A stretch of 37,967 nucleotides of DNA from contig JALVVU010000107.1 of NCBI GenBank assembly GCA_027023255.1, positions 1 through 37,967 on the forward strand, read 5' to 3'. Below are positions 27,792 through 37,157 of this stretch, in pieces; positions within the stretch are counted from its first letter, which is position 1, and each line of letters opens with the position of its first letter. Below the pieces are notes generated by a model, which worked only from the letters and a program-made list of their open reading frames with translations, did no database searches and was not told where the DNA came from. Source of the stretch: Desulfurococcales archaeon. GTDB lineage: Archaea; Thermoproteota; Thermoprotei_A; Sulfolobales; NBVN01. The translations under genes were made by a program, and so were the position numbers.

Positions 27792-28793
27792 GTGAATGTT
27801 ACGCCATCACAAATAATTTGCGACGTATGCGGGGCTAATCCAGCAATTTTCCTGCAACGCCACACAGGCAGAGCACTATGCCTCGAGTGCCTACGTAAGG
27901 ACTTAGTGAACAGAGTTACTACTGAAATAACACGCAACAACATGTTCAATGAAGGCGATCGCCTATTATTAGCGCTTTCTGGAGGAAAGGATAGCTACGT
28001 ACTACTGGACATCATAACTAGGATCCATGATCCTAAACTCATTGGCGTGATAACCATAATAGAGGGTATTCCAGGATATAACCGCGTGTCAAATATATCA
28101 TGGATAATAGAGAAAACCCGCAAACTTGGAATTGAATTACATGTAGTTCCCTTCAAATCCTATGCTGGATATACTTTAGAGGAGTTAGTGCTAAGAGCGC
28201 GCGAGCTTGGAATTAACGTAAGCCCGTGTACATTCTGCGGCATTCTAAGAAGGAGAATCATGAATCATTATGCCTTAATGTACGGTTATGATCGTGTGTT
28301 GACGGCACACAATCTTGATGATGAGGTGCAGACAATACTCGCTGACCTCATGCGTGGAGATCTCACTAGATTCATACAGCTACATCCCTTAAGTAAGCCA
28401 CTAAGTAAGTACTTCGTCAAGAGGGTGAAGCCATTAAGGAGGATATATGAATACGAAATAACCGCGTACGCATACGCCACCGGTTTTAAGTTCCAAGAGG
28501 CGGACTGCCCCTACATAATTCACGCCCCAACCCTACGTGCTAAACTCCGGGAATACCTCCATGAAATTGAAGGAAGAAGCCCAGGAACCTTGCTTAGAGT
28601 GCTTGACTGGTATGATAAAACTGTAAGAACCTTGCTTGAAAGTAAAACCTTAGCTTACCCAACTAAGGAACTACCTCAGTGCCCCTTATGCGGGTCACCG
28701 ATGGCATTCGGCAGGAGATACTGCATGCTCTGCGAACTTCTGCTAAGGTTGAAGCTACCGGTGAGGTATCCGGTGCTAGGAAAACCCGATTAA
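27792..28793 (+). CDS. TtuA/Ncs6-family tRNA 2-thiolation ATPase
   Basis: N-terminal CDVCG/CLEC, PP-loop LALSGGKDSYVLLDII, CTFCG, C-terminal CPLCGSPM...CMLC zinc motif. Confidence 0.87.
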   Translation: MNVTPSQIICDVCGANPAIFLQRHTGRALCLECLRKDLVNRVTTEITRNNMFNEGDRLLLALSGGKDSYVLLDIITRIHDPKLIGVITIIEGIPGYNRVSNISWIIEKTRKLGIELHVVPFKSYAGYTLEELVLRARELGINVSPCTFCGILRRRIMNHYALMYGYDRVLTAHNLDDEVQTILADLMRGDLTRFIQLHPLSKPLSKYFVKRVKPLRRIYEYEITAYAYATGFKFQEADCPYIIHAPTLRAKLREYLHEIEGRSPGTLLRVLDWYDKTVRTLLESKTLAYPTKELPQCPLCGSPMAFGRRYCMLCELLLRLKLPVRYPVLGKPD

Positions 28794-28844
28794 CCCGAAA
28801 CACCAAAATTCGGGAATCTAAGGTATGGTATTGAGTGATAACGC

Positions 28845-29327
28845 ATGGCCGTACCCGGCAGGGATGCTGCTAATTTCGTGAAAATGCTTACAGATCCAAA
28901 CACTCAGATACAACCTGCTGGCGTTGACCTCACCGTGAAGCAAGTGTACAGCATTAAAGGAAAGCTCGTACTTGGTGTGAGGGAGCGTATCCTGCCGAGA
29001 TACGAGCCCATACCTGATGACGGGGGTGTGTGGAGCCTTACATCCGGCGTGTATAAGGTAATGTTCAATGAGGTTGTTGAAGTTCCCTCAGACACTGTCG
29101 CGTTATGCTTTCCTAGGTCTACACTACTGCGTTCAGGCGTAGTACTCATGTGCACCGTCTGGGATCCTGGGTACGTAGGTAGGGGTGAGGCTCTTCTTCA
29201 CGTCATTAACCCTTATGGGCTTACCCTTGAGAGAAATGCCCGCATGGCACAACTAGTTTTCATTAAACTAGTTAAGCCGCCCCACAAGACGTATCAAGGA
29301 GTGTATTTTGGTGAGAACCTTGAGTGA
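28845..29327 (+). CDS. dCTP deaminase/dUTPase-family protein
   Basis: QPAGVDLTVKQVYSI, FPRSTLLRSGV, TVWDPGYVGRGEALLHVINPYGLTLERNARMAQLVFIKL. Confidence 0.85.
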   Translation: MAVPGRDAANFVKMLTDPNTQIQPAGVDLTVKQVYSIKGKLVLGVRERILPRYEPIPDDGGVWSLTSGVYKVMFNEVVEVPSDTVALCFPRSTLLRSGVVLMCTVWDPGYVGRGEALLHVINPYGLTLERNARMAQLVFIKLVKPPHKTYQGVYFGENLE

Positions 29328-30342
29328 CTTTCCCGCGTATGATGTGAGGCTAAATTACGGAAGAATAGCGCATGTTGCCTTAATCATGGGTAAGTTAATG
29401 AGGAGCACAAAACTAGATGACTTCACGGATGAACGATACTACCCTCCAGTAGGCAGTGATAAGGAGCACGTTCTTAGGTATTTCCTGTGCATGGTCGCAT
29501 TAGATCACAGGACAAGTCGTTATCAACCTTTCGAGGGATTTGTCAATGGCGAATTCTTTCACGGGGCGGACCTTCTCTATAGGTTAGGTATGAGGAAATT
29601 CCTTACAGACCCTGAGTTCTTCTCGCCCGAGCGTCTTTCGAAGGTAACTACTGACGAGGTTGCTGAGTGGCTCTCCATAACTTTCAACAACAGGAAAATA
29701 ATCATCTGGGATCCGGACGTTCGCGCTGAACTACTGAGGGATATCGGCATCAAACTCCTTAAGTTCTATAACGGGAAAGTATGCCACATCATAGATAGGG
29801 CGGGGAATAAGCTGAAAGGAATGCCAGGCTACGGGCTCATAGATCTGCTTAAGGTATTCAAGGCATATTCAGATCCCGTTGAGAAGAAAGCATACTTATA
29901 CGTTAAGTTCGTCTCACGGAGAGGTCTATTTACTTATGAGGACCCATACAACGCTGAGGTTCCCGTAGACAATCATTTGGTCAGGGTAGCGTTACGTCTC
30001 GGAATAGTTGAACCCTCCAAGCGATTACTTCAGAAAATACTGGAAGGGAAGGAATTCAGCTGGGATGAGGATGTAGAGCTAAGATTCGCTGTTAGAGAGG
30101 CTTACAAGTATATTGCGAGGATCACGAACATAGATCCCCTCATACTGGACGACTTTCTCTGGCTCTTTGGACGCCATTGCTGTACAAAGACCGGACCAAC
30201 ATGTGTTAATGGGTGCTCAGGGAAGTGTGAGACGCTCGGTTACTGTAGCGGAGAATGCCCATTTGAGAACGTATGTGCATATAGAGGTGAGCGCGCCTTA
30301 CGCATTACGGAGCATAATTACCAGAATACCTACTATTACTGA
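29308..30342 (+). CDS. HhH/DUF2419 (queuosine-salvage Qng1)-like protein with C-terminal Cys cluster
   Basis: VDNHLVRVALRLGIVEPSKRLLQKILEGKEFSWDEDVELRFAVREAYKYIARITNIDPLILDDFLWLFGRHCC resembles the DUF2419 C-terminal pattern. Followed by CCTKTGPTCVNGCSGKCETLGYCSGECPFENVC. GTG start. Confidence 0.5.
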   Translation: MVRTLSDFPAYDVRLNYGRIAHVALIMGKLMRSTKLDDFTDERYYPPVGSDKEHVLRYFLCMVALDHRTSRYQPFEGFVNGEFFHGADLLYRLGMRKFLTDPEFFSPERLSKVTTDEVAEWLSITFNNRKIIIWDPDVRAELLRDIGIKLLKFYNGKVCHIIDRAGNKLKGMPGYGLIDLLKVFKAYSDPVEKKAYLYVKFVSRRGLFTYEDPYNAEVPVDNHLVRVALRLGIVEPSKRLLQKILEGKEFSWDEDVELRFAVREAYKYIARITNIDPLILDDFLWLFGRHCCTKTGPTCVNGCSGKCETLGYCSGECPFENVCAYRGERALRITEHNYQNTYYY

Positions 30343-30399
30343 AACCCTATTACCCTATATTTAAGGTAACCCTAAAGTTAAGGAATAGGGTGACTAGCA

Positions 30400-30666
30400 T
30401 TGGACACTGGTGACTTAAGAAAAGTGCTTAAGAGCCTTGACAAAGAATCGCTAAAAGTTCTTAAGTATTTTATTAGGCATCGTTCTGTAGGAGAGCTTAT
30501 AGCGATAAGGGAACTACGCGGCCTTTACAGAATTAACGACCCCGCTAAATGCATAGGAAAGTTAATAGACCTAGGTTTACTGGAGAGAGGTATGGGTTGC
30601 TATAATATCTCAAAGGATTTGCTGAAAGCATTAAAGTCTGAGAGGCCTGAGGAGAGCCTGACATGA
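30400..30666 (+). CDS. Small winged-helix protein
   Basis: LDKESLKVLKYFIRHRSVGELIAIRELRGLYRINDPAKCIGKLIDLGLLERGMGCYNISKDLLKALK; TTG start; overlaps the ubiA-like gene. Confidence 0.55.
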   Translation: MDTGDLRKVLKSLDKESLKVLKYFIRHRSVGELIAIRELRGLYRINDPAKCIGKLIDLGLLERGMGCYNISKDLLKALKSERPEESLT

Positions 30667-31565
30667 AGCCCTCACTCGCAAGGAAGGTTAAGGCATACGT
30701 GACATTAACTAGGCCTCACAATCTGCTGGCCACTATAATAACTACCTTGATAGGTTGGTTTATTATCTACGTTGAAACACAAGGTAATATAATTAATCCC
30801 GCATATCCCGTACTGACAGTAGTGTTGGCGGCTGCTGGGGGATACGTGATAAATGATTATTTTGATGCTGAAGTTGACGCAGTCAATAAACCCTACAGAC
30901 CGATTCCCTCTGGAATTGTTAGCCGTGACGAGGCGCTTATTTTCAGCATTGCCTTAGCTTTAGCAGCTATTATGTTATCCCTTAAGTCAGGCCTGATTTC
31001 CTTCGTATTCGTGATCCTAAACACTGTCCTGCTTTATGCGTATTCCTACAAGTTGAAGGAGCTTGGTTTTCTAGGTAACGTGGTCGTTGCCTTTGAAGGT
31101 GCTGCCTCCATAATATACGGAGGTTTAGCAACGTCTGAACCACTAGGTAAGCTTGAGCTAGTTAACCAAACATTTCTTCCAGCGCTCTACGCGTTCTTGC
31201 TACTTCTTGGTAGGGAGATCGTTAAAACAATCGAGGACTACAAGGCTGACGCCTTGAGGAACGTGAAGTCATTACCTAGGGTACTCGGTATACGTCGTGC
31301 AGCCATGGTAGCATCAATCATATTGCTGAGTGTTGTCGTGATATCACCGCTACCAATAATGCTGGGGTTCGGAGTTATTTACTCTGTGCTTGCTCTTATG
31401 ACGGATGTCATTATTATTTACTCTGTTATCATGCTTGTACGTATGAGGGAGAAATCCGCTGAAGCTACGGCGGCTAAGCTGAGGTCTTACCTTAAGGCGG
31501 CTATTTTCGTAGGGTCATTAGCATTTCTCCTAGACATGATTGTAAGGGCGTTACACTTACTTTAA
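30663..31565 (+). CDS. UbiA-family prenyltransferase (geranylgeranylglycerol-phosphate geranylgeranyltransferase-like)
   Basis: GGYVINDYFDAEVDAVNKPYRPIPSGIVS (NDxxDxxxD), REIVKTIEDYKADALRNVKSLPRVLG second Asp motif. Confidence 0.9.
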   Translation: MKPSLARKVKAYVTLTRPHNLLATIITTLIGWFIIYVETQGNIINPAYPVLTVVLAAAGGYVINDYFDAEVDAVNKPYRPIPSGIVSRDEALIFSIALALAAIMLSLKSGLISFVFVILNTVLLYAYSYKLKELGFLGNVVVAFEGAASIIYGGLATSEPLGKLELVNQTFLPALYAFLLLLGREIVKTIEDYKADALRNVKSLPRVLGIRRAAMVASIILLSVVVISPLPIMLGFGVIYSVLALMTDVIIIYSVIMLVRMREKSAEATAAKLRSYLKAAIFVGSLAFLLDMIVRALHLL

Positions 31566-32588
31566 TCGCTTGCTCACTATGGTCTGTCCCCAAACACCGT
31601 AATACACTGCCCTCACAATAAAGGGCGACATTACTTTCTTCGCAACGCGGAAGAGTATACTCTTTTCCTCGTTTGGCATTATGCTCTCCACGACCTCTCT
31701 GAAAACCATGAAGCCCCCTGATATTCCTACGACAACTACGTTGTATGCTACGGACGAGCCTGTGTTCTTCAGGCATACTTCAATGTCTTCACCACTAGGC
31801 CTAACATCTAGCTCTATTCTTGGTCCTGGAGATAGGGGTATGTATGACACTATCTCATGCAGCATTACACTCTTGGGGTAGTAGTTAACACCTGTTCTCA
31901 GGTGCCTTACACTGATTACCGCGTTTTTAGGTACTTTAACTTCCTTTAACGTTATTTCATCAGTTCCTACGATCCCTGCCACGTTAGTCACTTTGTTTTC
32001 ACCGATGTATACTGCCATGGGTGCGTTCCTTGAGGGCATTGTGAACACCATCACTAGTCCTGCCTTTCCTTCATTCCTATTCCTTAGTTCGAGCTCGTAA
32101 GACTCGCCAGGCGCAATGGTTGTTTCGCCTGCCCAGTAATTCAGGTAAACGCTCGCACCTTTCAACGGGATTATACCCATTAAACCAACTTCATCTATCC
32201 TTACGGACTCCGAAGATTCGCAAGATACTGATAGCTCGTATTTCCCTGGCTCTCTGAGGATCTGCGCCACGTCAAATACTATCGATGCGTATGATCTGTC
32301 ATTAGATCTAATTATGACTTGAGGTTTAAACTCCCTAACTAGGGTGACGGTACCTAGCGAGACCTTCCATAGGAGTTTCCTGACAGCAAGGTTCTTCCCC
32401 GAGACCGATATGTTAAGTAATGTATTTTTTAACGGATATTCAACGCTCAGCCTTACGGTTGCTGACTTCGGATTACCGTAACCGCCGATGACCGTCGCCG
32501 GAAACACGCTTAGTTTATATGGTAATCCTTCCATAATTCCCGAAGTATAGCGTATGAGTTCACCAGTACTCAATTGTGTAGTCACCAC
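31557..32588 (-). CDS. Uncharacterised beta-rich protein
   Basis: Intact 343-codon ORF with CARDB-like alternating hydrophobic strands; convergent with and overlapping the ubiA-like gene end. Confidence 0.6.
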   Translation of the reverse strand: MVTTQLSTGELIRYTSGIMEGLPYKLSVFPATVIGGYGNPKSATVRLSVEYPLKNTLLNISVSGKNLAVRKLLWKVSLGTVTLVREFKPQVIIRSNDRSYASIVFDVAQILREPGKYELSVSCESSESVRIDEVGLMGIIPLKGASVYLNYWAGETTIAPGESYELELRNRNEGKAGLVMVFTMPSRNAPMAVYIGENKVTNVAGIVGTDEITLKEVKVPKNAVISVRHLRTGVNYYPKSVMLHEIVSYIPLSPGPRIELDVRPSGEDIEVCLKNTGSSVAYNVVVVGISGGFMVFREVVESIMPNEEKSILFRVAKKVMSPFIVRAVYYGVWGQTIVSKRLK

Positions 32589-32678
32589 TTTTCTCTAGTG
32601 TACGTTGGTCTTAATTAAATCAACTATTCAGGTTGTTTAATACTTCTGAATCACATTACACTTGTGTTTATAAAATTC

Positions 32679-33833
32679 CTATACATCACTAATGTCCTTG
32701 GGAGCGAGCTTACGTAAGGCTCTGAAGGCCAGTAAACGTTCCTTATTCCCTAACTTTGAATTCTTAATTAACTCCACCAACTCCTTGATCACTGCTTCCG
32801 CCACTTCCTTCTTTACAGGGTAAGGTATGCCATCCTTACCGCCAATCGTGAATGCATACTTAAACGGGCTGTACGGCGTGGTGACGGGATCCTCGAGTGA
32901 GGGAGGTTCTCTGTATATTAGTTCTGAGATAAGTGAAAGGGCTCTAAGAACCTCGGGACCTAAACCCTTGACAGTGAGTACTTCCTCCATACCTTTGGGT
33001 TTTACTTCATACGCGTTTTTGAGTGCTCTAAGTAAGTGGTTACTCAGCCTTACGGGTTTGTAGTAGGGTATATCCTTAAGAATTGGTCTTGGTGGTGAAC
33101 CAAATAATGTTCTCTGCCCTTTTAATATTGCATTTGCTCTGGCTATGTCTTGTAAGACTTTCTTTGGTTTCTCGTTGAGTATATCTATAATTAATTTCCT
33201 GGTGGACAGGGACTTTACGCTGGTTAGGTTCAGGGGCTTTACTTTAATATCGGAAACCACTCCTGAGTGAGGGTCTAAGGTTACGTCAGGCGATACGTAC
33301 CATGCCATATGGTATCTTCTTGCGTATCTTGATTCGACGTTCATGCCTTGCTGAATAACTACCCAGTAGCCATCCTCGCTCAAGAGTATTGTATGGTGAT
33401 ATAAGTTGAAACCATCCTGCAGTAACGCGTTATCGGTTTTCGCACTCAATTTCGAAATGCGTGTGAGCTCCTCTATTCTCCTTGAGCTTAGGCCCAGTTC
33501 TTCCCCGTACTTCCGTATTTCCTCTGGTGTTTTCCTAGAGAGTAATCCTTTACCTCCTGCCAGCCGTAGCCCTGCGTTTATTTCGAGTAGAGCTTCCTTT
33601 ATTATTGCCGTGGTTACTGTTGTTGAGCCGCTACTGTCCCAGTCCATCCCTATTGCATTGTTCAGTGCTTGAAACCATAGTGGATTGGCTAGCCTCCGAA
33701 GCAGTCCTTCGCGCCCTAGCTCGAGTATCGCTATCTCCAGTATTTCCTTAGCTAGTTTACGCATTATTCTGGCTAGCCATGGTGGGACATGCCCCCAATG
33801 TAGCGGTAGGTCAGCCACCCCCGTCAGTTCCAT
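32679..33833 (-). CDS. DUF763 family protein
   Basis: TGVADLPLHWGHVPPWLARIMRKLAKEILEIAILELGREGLLRRLANPLWFQALNNAIGMDWDSSGSTTVTTAIIKEAL. Confidence 0.88.
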   Translation of the reverse strand: MELTGVADLPLHWGHVPPWLARIMRKLAKEILEIAILELGREGLLRRLANPLWFQALNNAIGMDWDSSGSTTVTTAIIKEALLEINAGLRLAGGKGLLSRKTPEEIRKYGEELGLSSRRIEELTRISKLSAKTDNALLQDGFNLYHHTILLSEDGYWVVIQQGMNVESRYARRYHMAWYVSPDVTLDPHSGVVSDIKVKPLNLTSVKSLSTRKLIIDILNEKPKKVLQDIARANAILKGQRTLFGSPPRPILKDIPYYKPVRLSNHLLRALKNAYEVKPKGMEEVLTVKGLGPEVLRALSLISELIYREPPSLEDPVTTPYSPFKYAFTIGGKDGIPYPVKKEVAEAVIKELVELIKNSKLGNKERLLAFRALRKLAPKDISDV

Positions 33834-35235
33834 GAGGTCTCACCCTAAGCACATGGCCCTCTATTCCAGTAACGATTACTTCTGAGCCCTTATCTACCCG
33901 TATGTCGCTTGTCGCTAGCCAGTACTCACCGTCAACGATGACAAATCCCTTGCCACCTGGCTCTATGCTGTCTACCGCCTTACCTATTTTGCCTACCGGG
34001 TCGAATTTCTGCGGCTTCGATCTCTTCGCTTGAATTACCTTGTACAGTATGAACCCTGTTAGCGCTCCGAGCCCCCCACCTATTACCGCCGCAGCTATTT
34101 GGAGGTCGCGGGCGTAAGTCGCAGGGGGGCTGAATCCTGAGGGTATGTTTGCTGGTGCTAGGGCTATCCCAACAGCAATCAATATTATTCCTGTGATGCC
34201 TATCACCCCAAATCCAGGTGTTACGAAGAGCTCTACTGCGAGCATTATAGCTCCTATGATGAGGAACAATATCGAGATTATGTTAGGGTTAAAGCCTGAA
34301 CCTATTAATCCTAGTAGCAGGAAGAGAAGTGCTAGTGGCAGGATGGGTAGTTTGCCTGAAAGTATCGCAAATATTGTTCCGAGTATGCCTATGGTCATCA
34401 ACACGCTACTTACCATGGGGTTCTCAAGAACTGATATCACTCTAGCCCTTAGGCTACATGAGTATCTCTCTATGTTAGTTATTTTAAGGACGTATGTTCC
34501 TGTAGAGGTGTTTACATGCATGCCGTTTACCTTCTTGAGTAGGTCGTTTAAGTTACTTGCGATGAGGTTAGCTACGTGGTTCTTGACTGCTTGATCAGCC
34601 GTTAGTACTAAACTCTTCACCACGAATAGTCTTGCAGCTGTGACGTTCCTACCCCTTAGCTTAGCATAGGACACTGCCTTAGCAACTACGGGATTTATTA
34701 TCTTAGACTCATTAATGAACGTTATTGTGCCCGTCGTTGGATTATACATGATGGGTTGCATAGCCCCTATTATGGAGTTAGGAGATAATGCAATTATGTT
34801 TGCAGGTAATATTATCATTGTCGCTGCACTTAAGGCCTTACCACCGCTGACATACGCTATTACAGGGACTTTAGCCCTCGCGAATGCATCCCCTATTGAG
34901 AAGGCAGCCTCAAGTAATCCTCCATAACTGTCTATACTTAGTATTAGTGCGTAGTTGTGGTCTTCCGCATATTTTAGTGCGTTGAGAATACATTCCTTCA
35001 CCCCATCATCTATCGTGTCCCAAGGCGGCGTTACTTCCACGAGTACTGCCGTAGTTACTTCCTGAGAAGTCATATGCGTCTCCGGGGTCCCTAAGGTGGC
35101 AGGAGCGCAAGTACACTTACTCCATACTGTAAAGACATAGGAATTTGTTAGGACTAGGAACACCATAACTAGGGCAATATAAAGTGTCGCTCTTCCCCGC
35201 ACGCGTATTGAGGAATTCTTGACCGCCGTGTTCAC
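33811..35235 (-). CDS. NfeD-family membrane-bound ClpP-class serine protease
   Basis: Signal/TM, LILSIDSYGGLLEAAFSIGDAFARAKVPVIAYVSGGKALSAATMIILPANIIALSPNSIIGAMQPI, four to five TMs, C-terminal NfeD OB domain. Confidence 0.88.
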   Translation of the reverse strand: MNTAVKNSSIRVRGRATLYIALVMVFLVLTNSYVFTVWSKCTCAPATLGTPETHMTSQEVTTAVLVEVTPPWDTIDDGVKECILNALKYAEDHNYALILSIDSYGGLLEAAFSIGDAFARAKVPVIAYVSGGKALSAATMIILPANIIALSPNSIIGAMQPIMYNPTTGTITFINESKIINPVVAKAVSYAKLRGRNVTAARLFVVKSLVLTADQAVKNHVANLIASNLNDLLKKVNGMHVNTSTGTYVLKITNIERYSCSLRARVISVLENPMVSSVLMTIGILGTIFAILSGKLPILPLALLFLLLGLIGSGFNPNIISILFLIIGAIMLAVELFVTPGFGVIGITGIILIAVGIALAPANIPSGFSPPATYARDLQIAAAVIGGGLGALTGFILYKVIQAKRSKPQKFDPVGKIGKAVDSIEPGGKGFVIVDGEYWLATSDIRVDKGSEVIVTGIEGHVLRVRPHGTDGGG

Positions 35236-35273
35236 CCCCTCACTGTAAGTGTTTTAGTCTAAGTCGGGGTTCA

Positions 35274-36062
35274 TTACTCCTGCTCTTTCAGCTTCTTTTC
35301 CATGGCGTATGCTGCCGCTACGGTCTTACCTAACTCGTGAGCCCCCTTCTCCGTCACCACCACGAGCGCCTTTTCCCTGGCTACCTCGACTAGTGTTTGA
35401 AGTTCCCTTAGCCTCATTGCGGCTGGGTGCTCCTCGTATATACGTGCTGCCTCACCTAGCATCTTCGCTGCCTGCCTCTCGCCCTCCGCTTCAATCACCC
35501 TAGCTCTCCTCCATCTCTCGGCCTCAGCCTGCTTAGCCATTGCCCTCATCATGTTCTCTGGGAGTTCAACGGATCTTATCGTTACTGCTGTTACTTTTAC
35601 TCCCCACGGCATCGTGACCTCGTCTATGAGTTCCTGAATCTTTTTGTTTATCTCATCCCTCTTCTGTAGGAGGTCATCAAGTTCCGCTTGACCTACAACA
35701 TCTCTTAATATCGTCTGACCTAACATAGCGATTGCGTAATTATAGTTTGACACCTTAACGACTGCTGACACCGGGTCGACTACCCTGTAGTATACGACCG
35801 CGTCTACCTTCACGCTCACGTTATCCTTCGTTATTATTTCCTGCTTCGGGACATCGACTGTAACTATTCTTAAGTCTACCTTGATGAATGTGTCAACTAT
35901 TGGTATTCTGAAGAATATTCCTGGGCCTTTAGCCCCTATTAGTCTCCCTAACCTGAACATTACTGCCCTTTCGTACTCCTTGACTATCTTTATGCTTGAC
36001 GCCAGAAACGGCAGGAACACCACGAGTATAAGGAACAGAAGCGAAAGCTCAAACATATTCAT
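35274..36062 (-). CDS. Stomatin/prohibitin (SPFH) family slipin
   Basis: KIVKEYERAVMFRLGRLIGAKGPGIFFRIPIVDTFIKVDLRIVTVDVPKQEIITKDNVSVKVDAVVYYRVVDPVSAVVKV. Confidence 0.94.
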   Translation of the reverse strand: MNMFELSLLFLILVVFLPFLASSIKIVKEYERAVMFRLGRLIGAKGPGIFFRIPIVDTFIKVDLRIVTVDVPKQEIITKDNVSVKVDAVVYYRVVDPVSAVVKVSNYNYAIAMLGQTILRDVVGQAELDDLLQKRDEINKKIQELIDEVTMPWGVKVTAVTIRSVELPENMMRAMAKQAEAERWRRARVIEAEGERQAAKMLGEAARIYEEHPAAMRLRELQTLVEVAREKALVVVTEKGAHELGKTVAAAYAMEKKLKEQE

Positions 36063-36141
36063 GTTTTACTACCACCACGTCTTGCTTAAACAACAAAAAT
36101 AATAAACACTTCAAGCACCAAACCCTAATGGACATCAACCC

Positions 36142-36594
36142 ATGAGAGACCGAAGAAGATCTAGAGGATACCGTGCCGAACGGGATCTAGTCATAAGGCT
36201 ATGGCGCTTGGGTTTCGCCGTGCTCCGCGCCCCCGCAAGCGGGGCTAAAATCAAAAGGGCAGACTACCCTGACATCGTGGCAATAAAGAACGGGAAGGTA
36301 GCAGTCTTCGAGGTAAAATCCAGGAGGGAACTCTCAACAATCTACATAGAGGAAGAACAGTTAAGGAAACTAAAGACATTCACCGAGCGAGCCGGAGGAA
36401 AAGCTTACATAGCGGTCAAAATACCGAGAATCGAATGGAAATTCATCCCAATAGAAGAACTCGAAAGAACCCCTAAAGGACGCTACAAAGTGCGCAAGGA
36501 CACAATAGCAAAGTCACCTGGCCTAGAGAAGGTACTGGCAGACTTGGGTCTTCTAAGAACATTGGAAGACTATATTGGGAATAAGGGAAAATGA
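36142..36594 (+). CDS. hjc: Archaeal Holliday junction resolvase Hjc
   Basis: RGYRAERDLVIRLWRLGFAVLRAPASGAKIKRADYPDIVAIKNGKVAVFEVKSRRE (PD...E-x-K core). Confidence 0.92.
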   Translation: MRDRRRSRGYRAERDLVIRLWRLGFAVLRAPASGAKIKRADYPDIVAIKNGKVAVFEVKSRRELSTIYIEEEQLRKLKTFTERAGGKAYIAVKIPRIEWKFIPIEELERTPKGRYKVRKDTIAKSPGLEKVLADLGLLRTLEDYIGNKGK

Positions 36595-36626
36595 CTTATA
36601 AACCCAAAAGTATCCCTACATTTACG

Positions 36627-36704
36627 GGGCCCGTCGTCTAGCCCGGTTAGGACGCCGCCCTGACACGGCGGAGGTCCGGGGTTCGAGTCCCCGCGGGCCC
36701 ACCA
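36627..36704 (+). tRNA. tRNA-Val(GAC), CCA encoded
   Basis: GGGCCCGTCGTCTAGCCCGGTTAGGACGCCGCCCTGACACGGCGGAGGTCCGGGGTTCGAGTCCCCGCGGGCCCACCA; loop CTGACAC. Confidence 0.93.
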
Positions 36705-36810
36705 TTTGCATGGATTCTGTTAATTTCTCGGGTGAATTCGCCGTTTTATTTGCGTGTTCGTGTAGTGTTGTTTTTTCCACGCGTGGGTCGTGTGAGTTTT
36801 TCTTCAATCG

Positions 36811-36846
36811 TATCATATGACATTGTGTCATCGTTGTCATATGACA
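36811..36846. repeat. Paired palindromic motifs TATCATATGACA / TGTCATATGACA, 24 bp apart
   Basis: TATCATATGACA at 36811-36822 and perfect 12-bp palindrome TGTCATATGACA at 36835-36846, with TGTGTCAT between. Confidence 0.7.
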
Positions 36847-37022
36847 ATTTTCGTTCTCTACGTTCTACTTTAGAGACCATGAAGTTACCCGTGATTTTTG
36901 GGTTAACGCCCTATGGTGGGGCGGTGGTCCGGGCCGGGCGTTCGCCCGCGTTGAGGGCGTTGATCCGGGGTGGGCGTTGGTGAGCGTTTCTTAAGGTCCC
37001 TATTCTCGTGGGGGTGGTTGCG

Positions 37023-37157
37023 GTGGTCGTGCTGACTCCGGCGGAGGTCGCCAGGATTGACCATGAGGCGAGGATGAAGATACTTGAGTACGTCCTGGGT
37101 AAGGGTGTGAAGCCCAGGGACCTCGGAGTCACGTCGTCGCTGCTGTTCACTCAATAA
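37023..37157 (+). pseudogene. Truncated N-terminus of a crenarchaeal-type tyrosine integrase
   Basis: VVVLTPAEVARIDHEARMKILEYVLGKGVKPRDLGVTSSLLFTQ* resembles the helical N-terminal region of crenarchaeal integrases as I recall it; body missing. Confidence 0.5.

Noticed and set aside
33811-36062. NfeD protease + stomatin pair as a novel system
   Set aside because: This linkage is well known in archaea and bacteria; annotated but not treated as novel.
36622-36840. 72-aa minus-strand ORF (MVGPRGLEPRTSAVSGRRPNRARRRAP)
   Set aside because: Runs through the antisense of tRNA-Val(GAC); classic spurious ORF.
36732-37154. Several overlapping ORFs (36732..36983 +, 36903..37154 -, 36911..37150 -)
   Set aside because: Low-complexity GC-rich compositional ORFs in a scar region; only the 37023..37157 + frame resembles a known domain.
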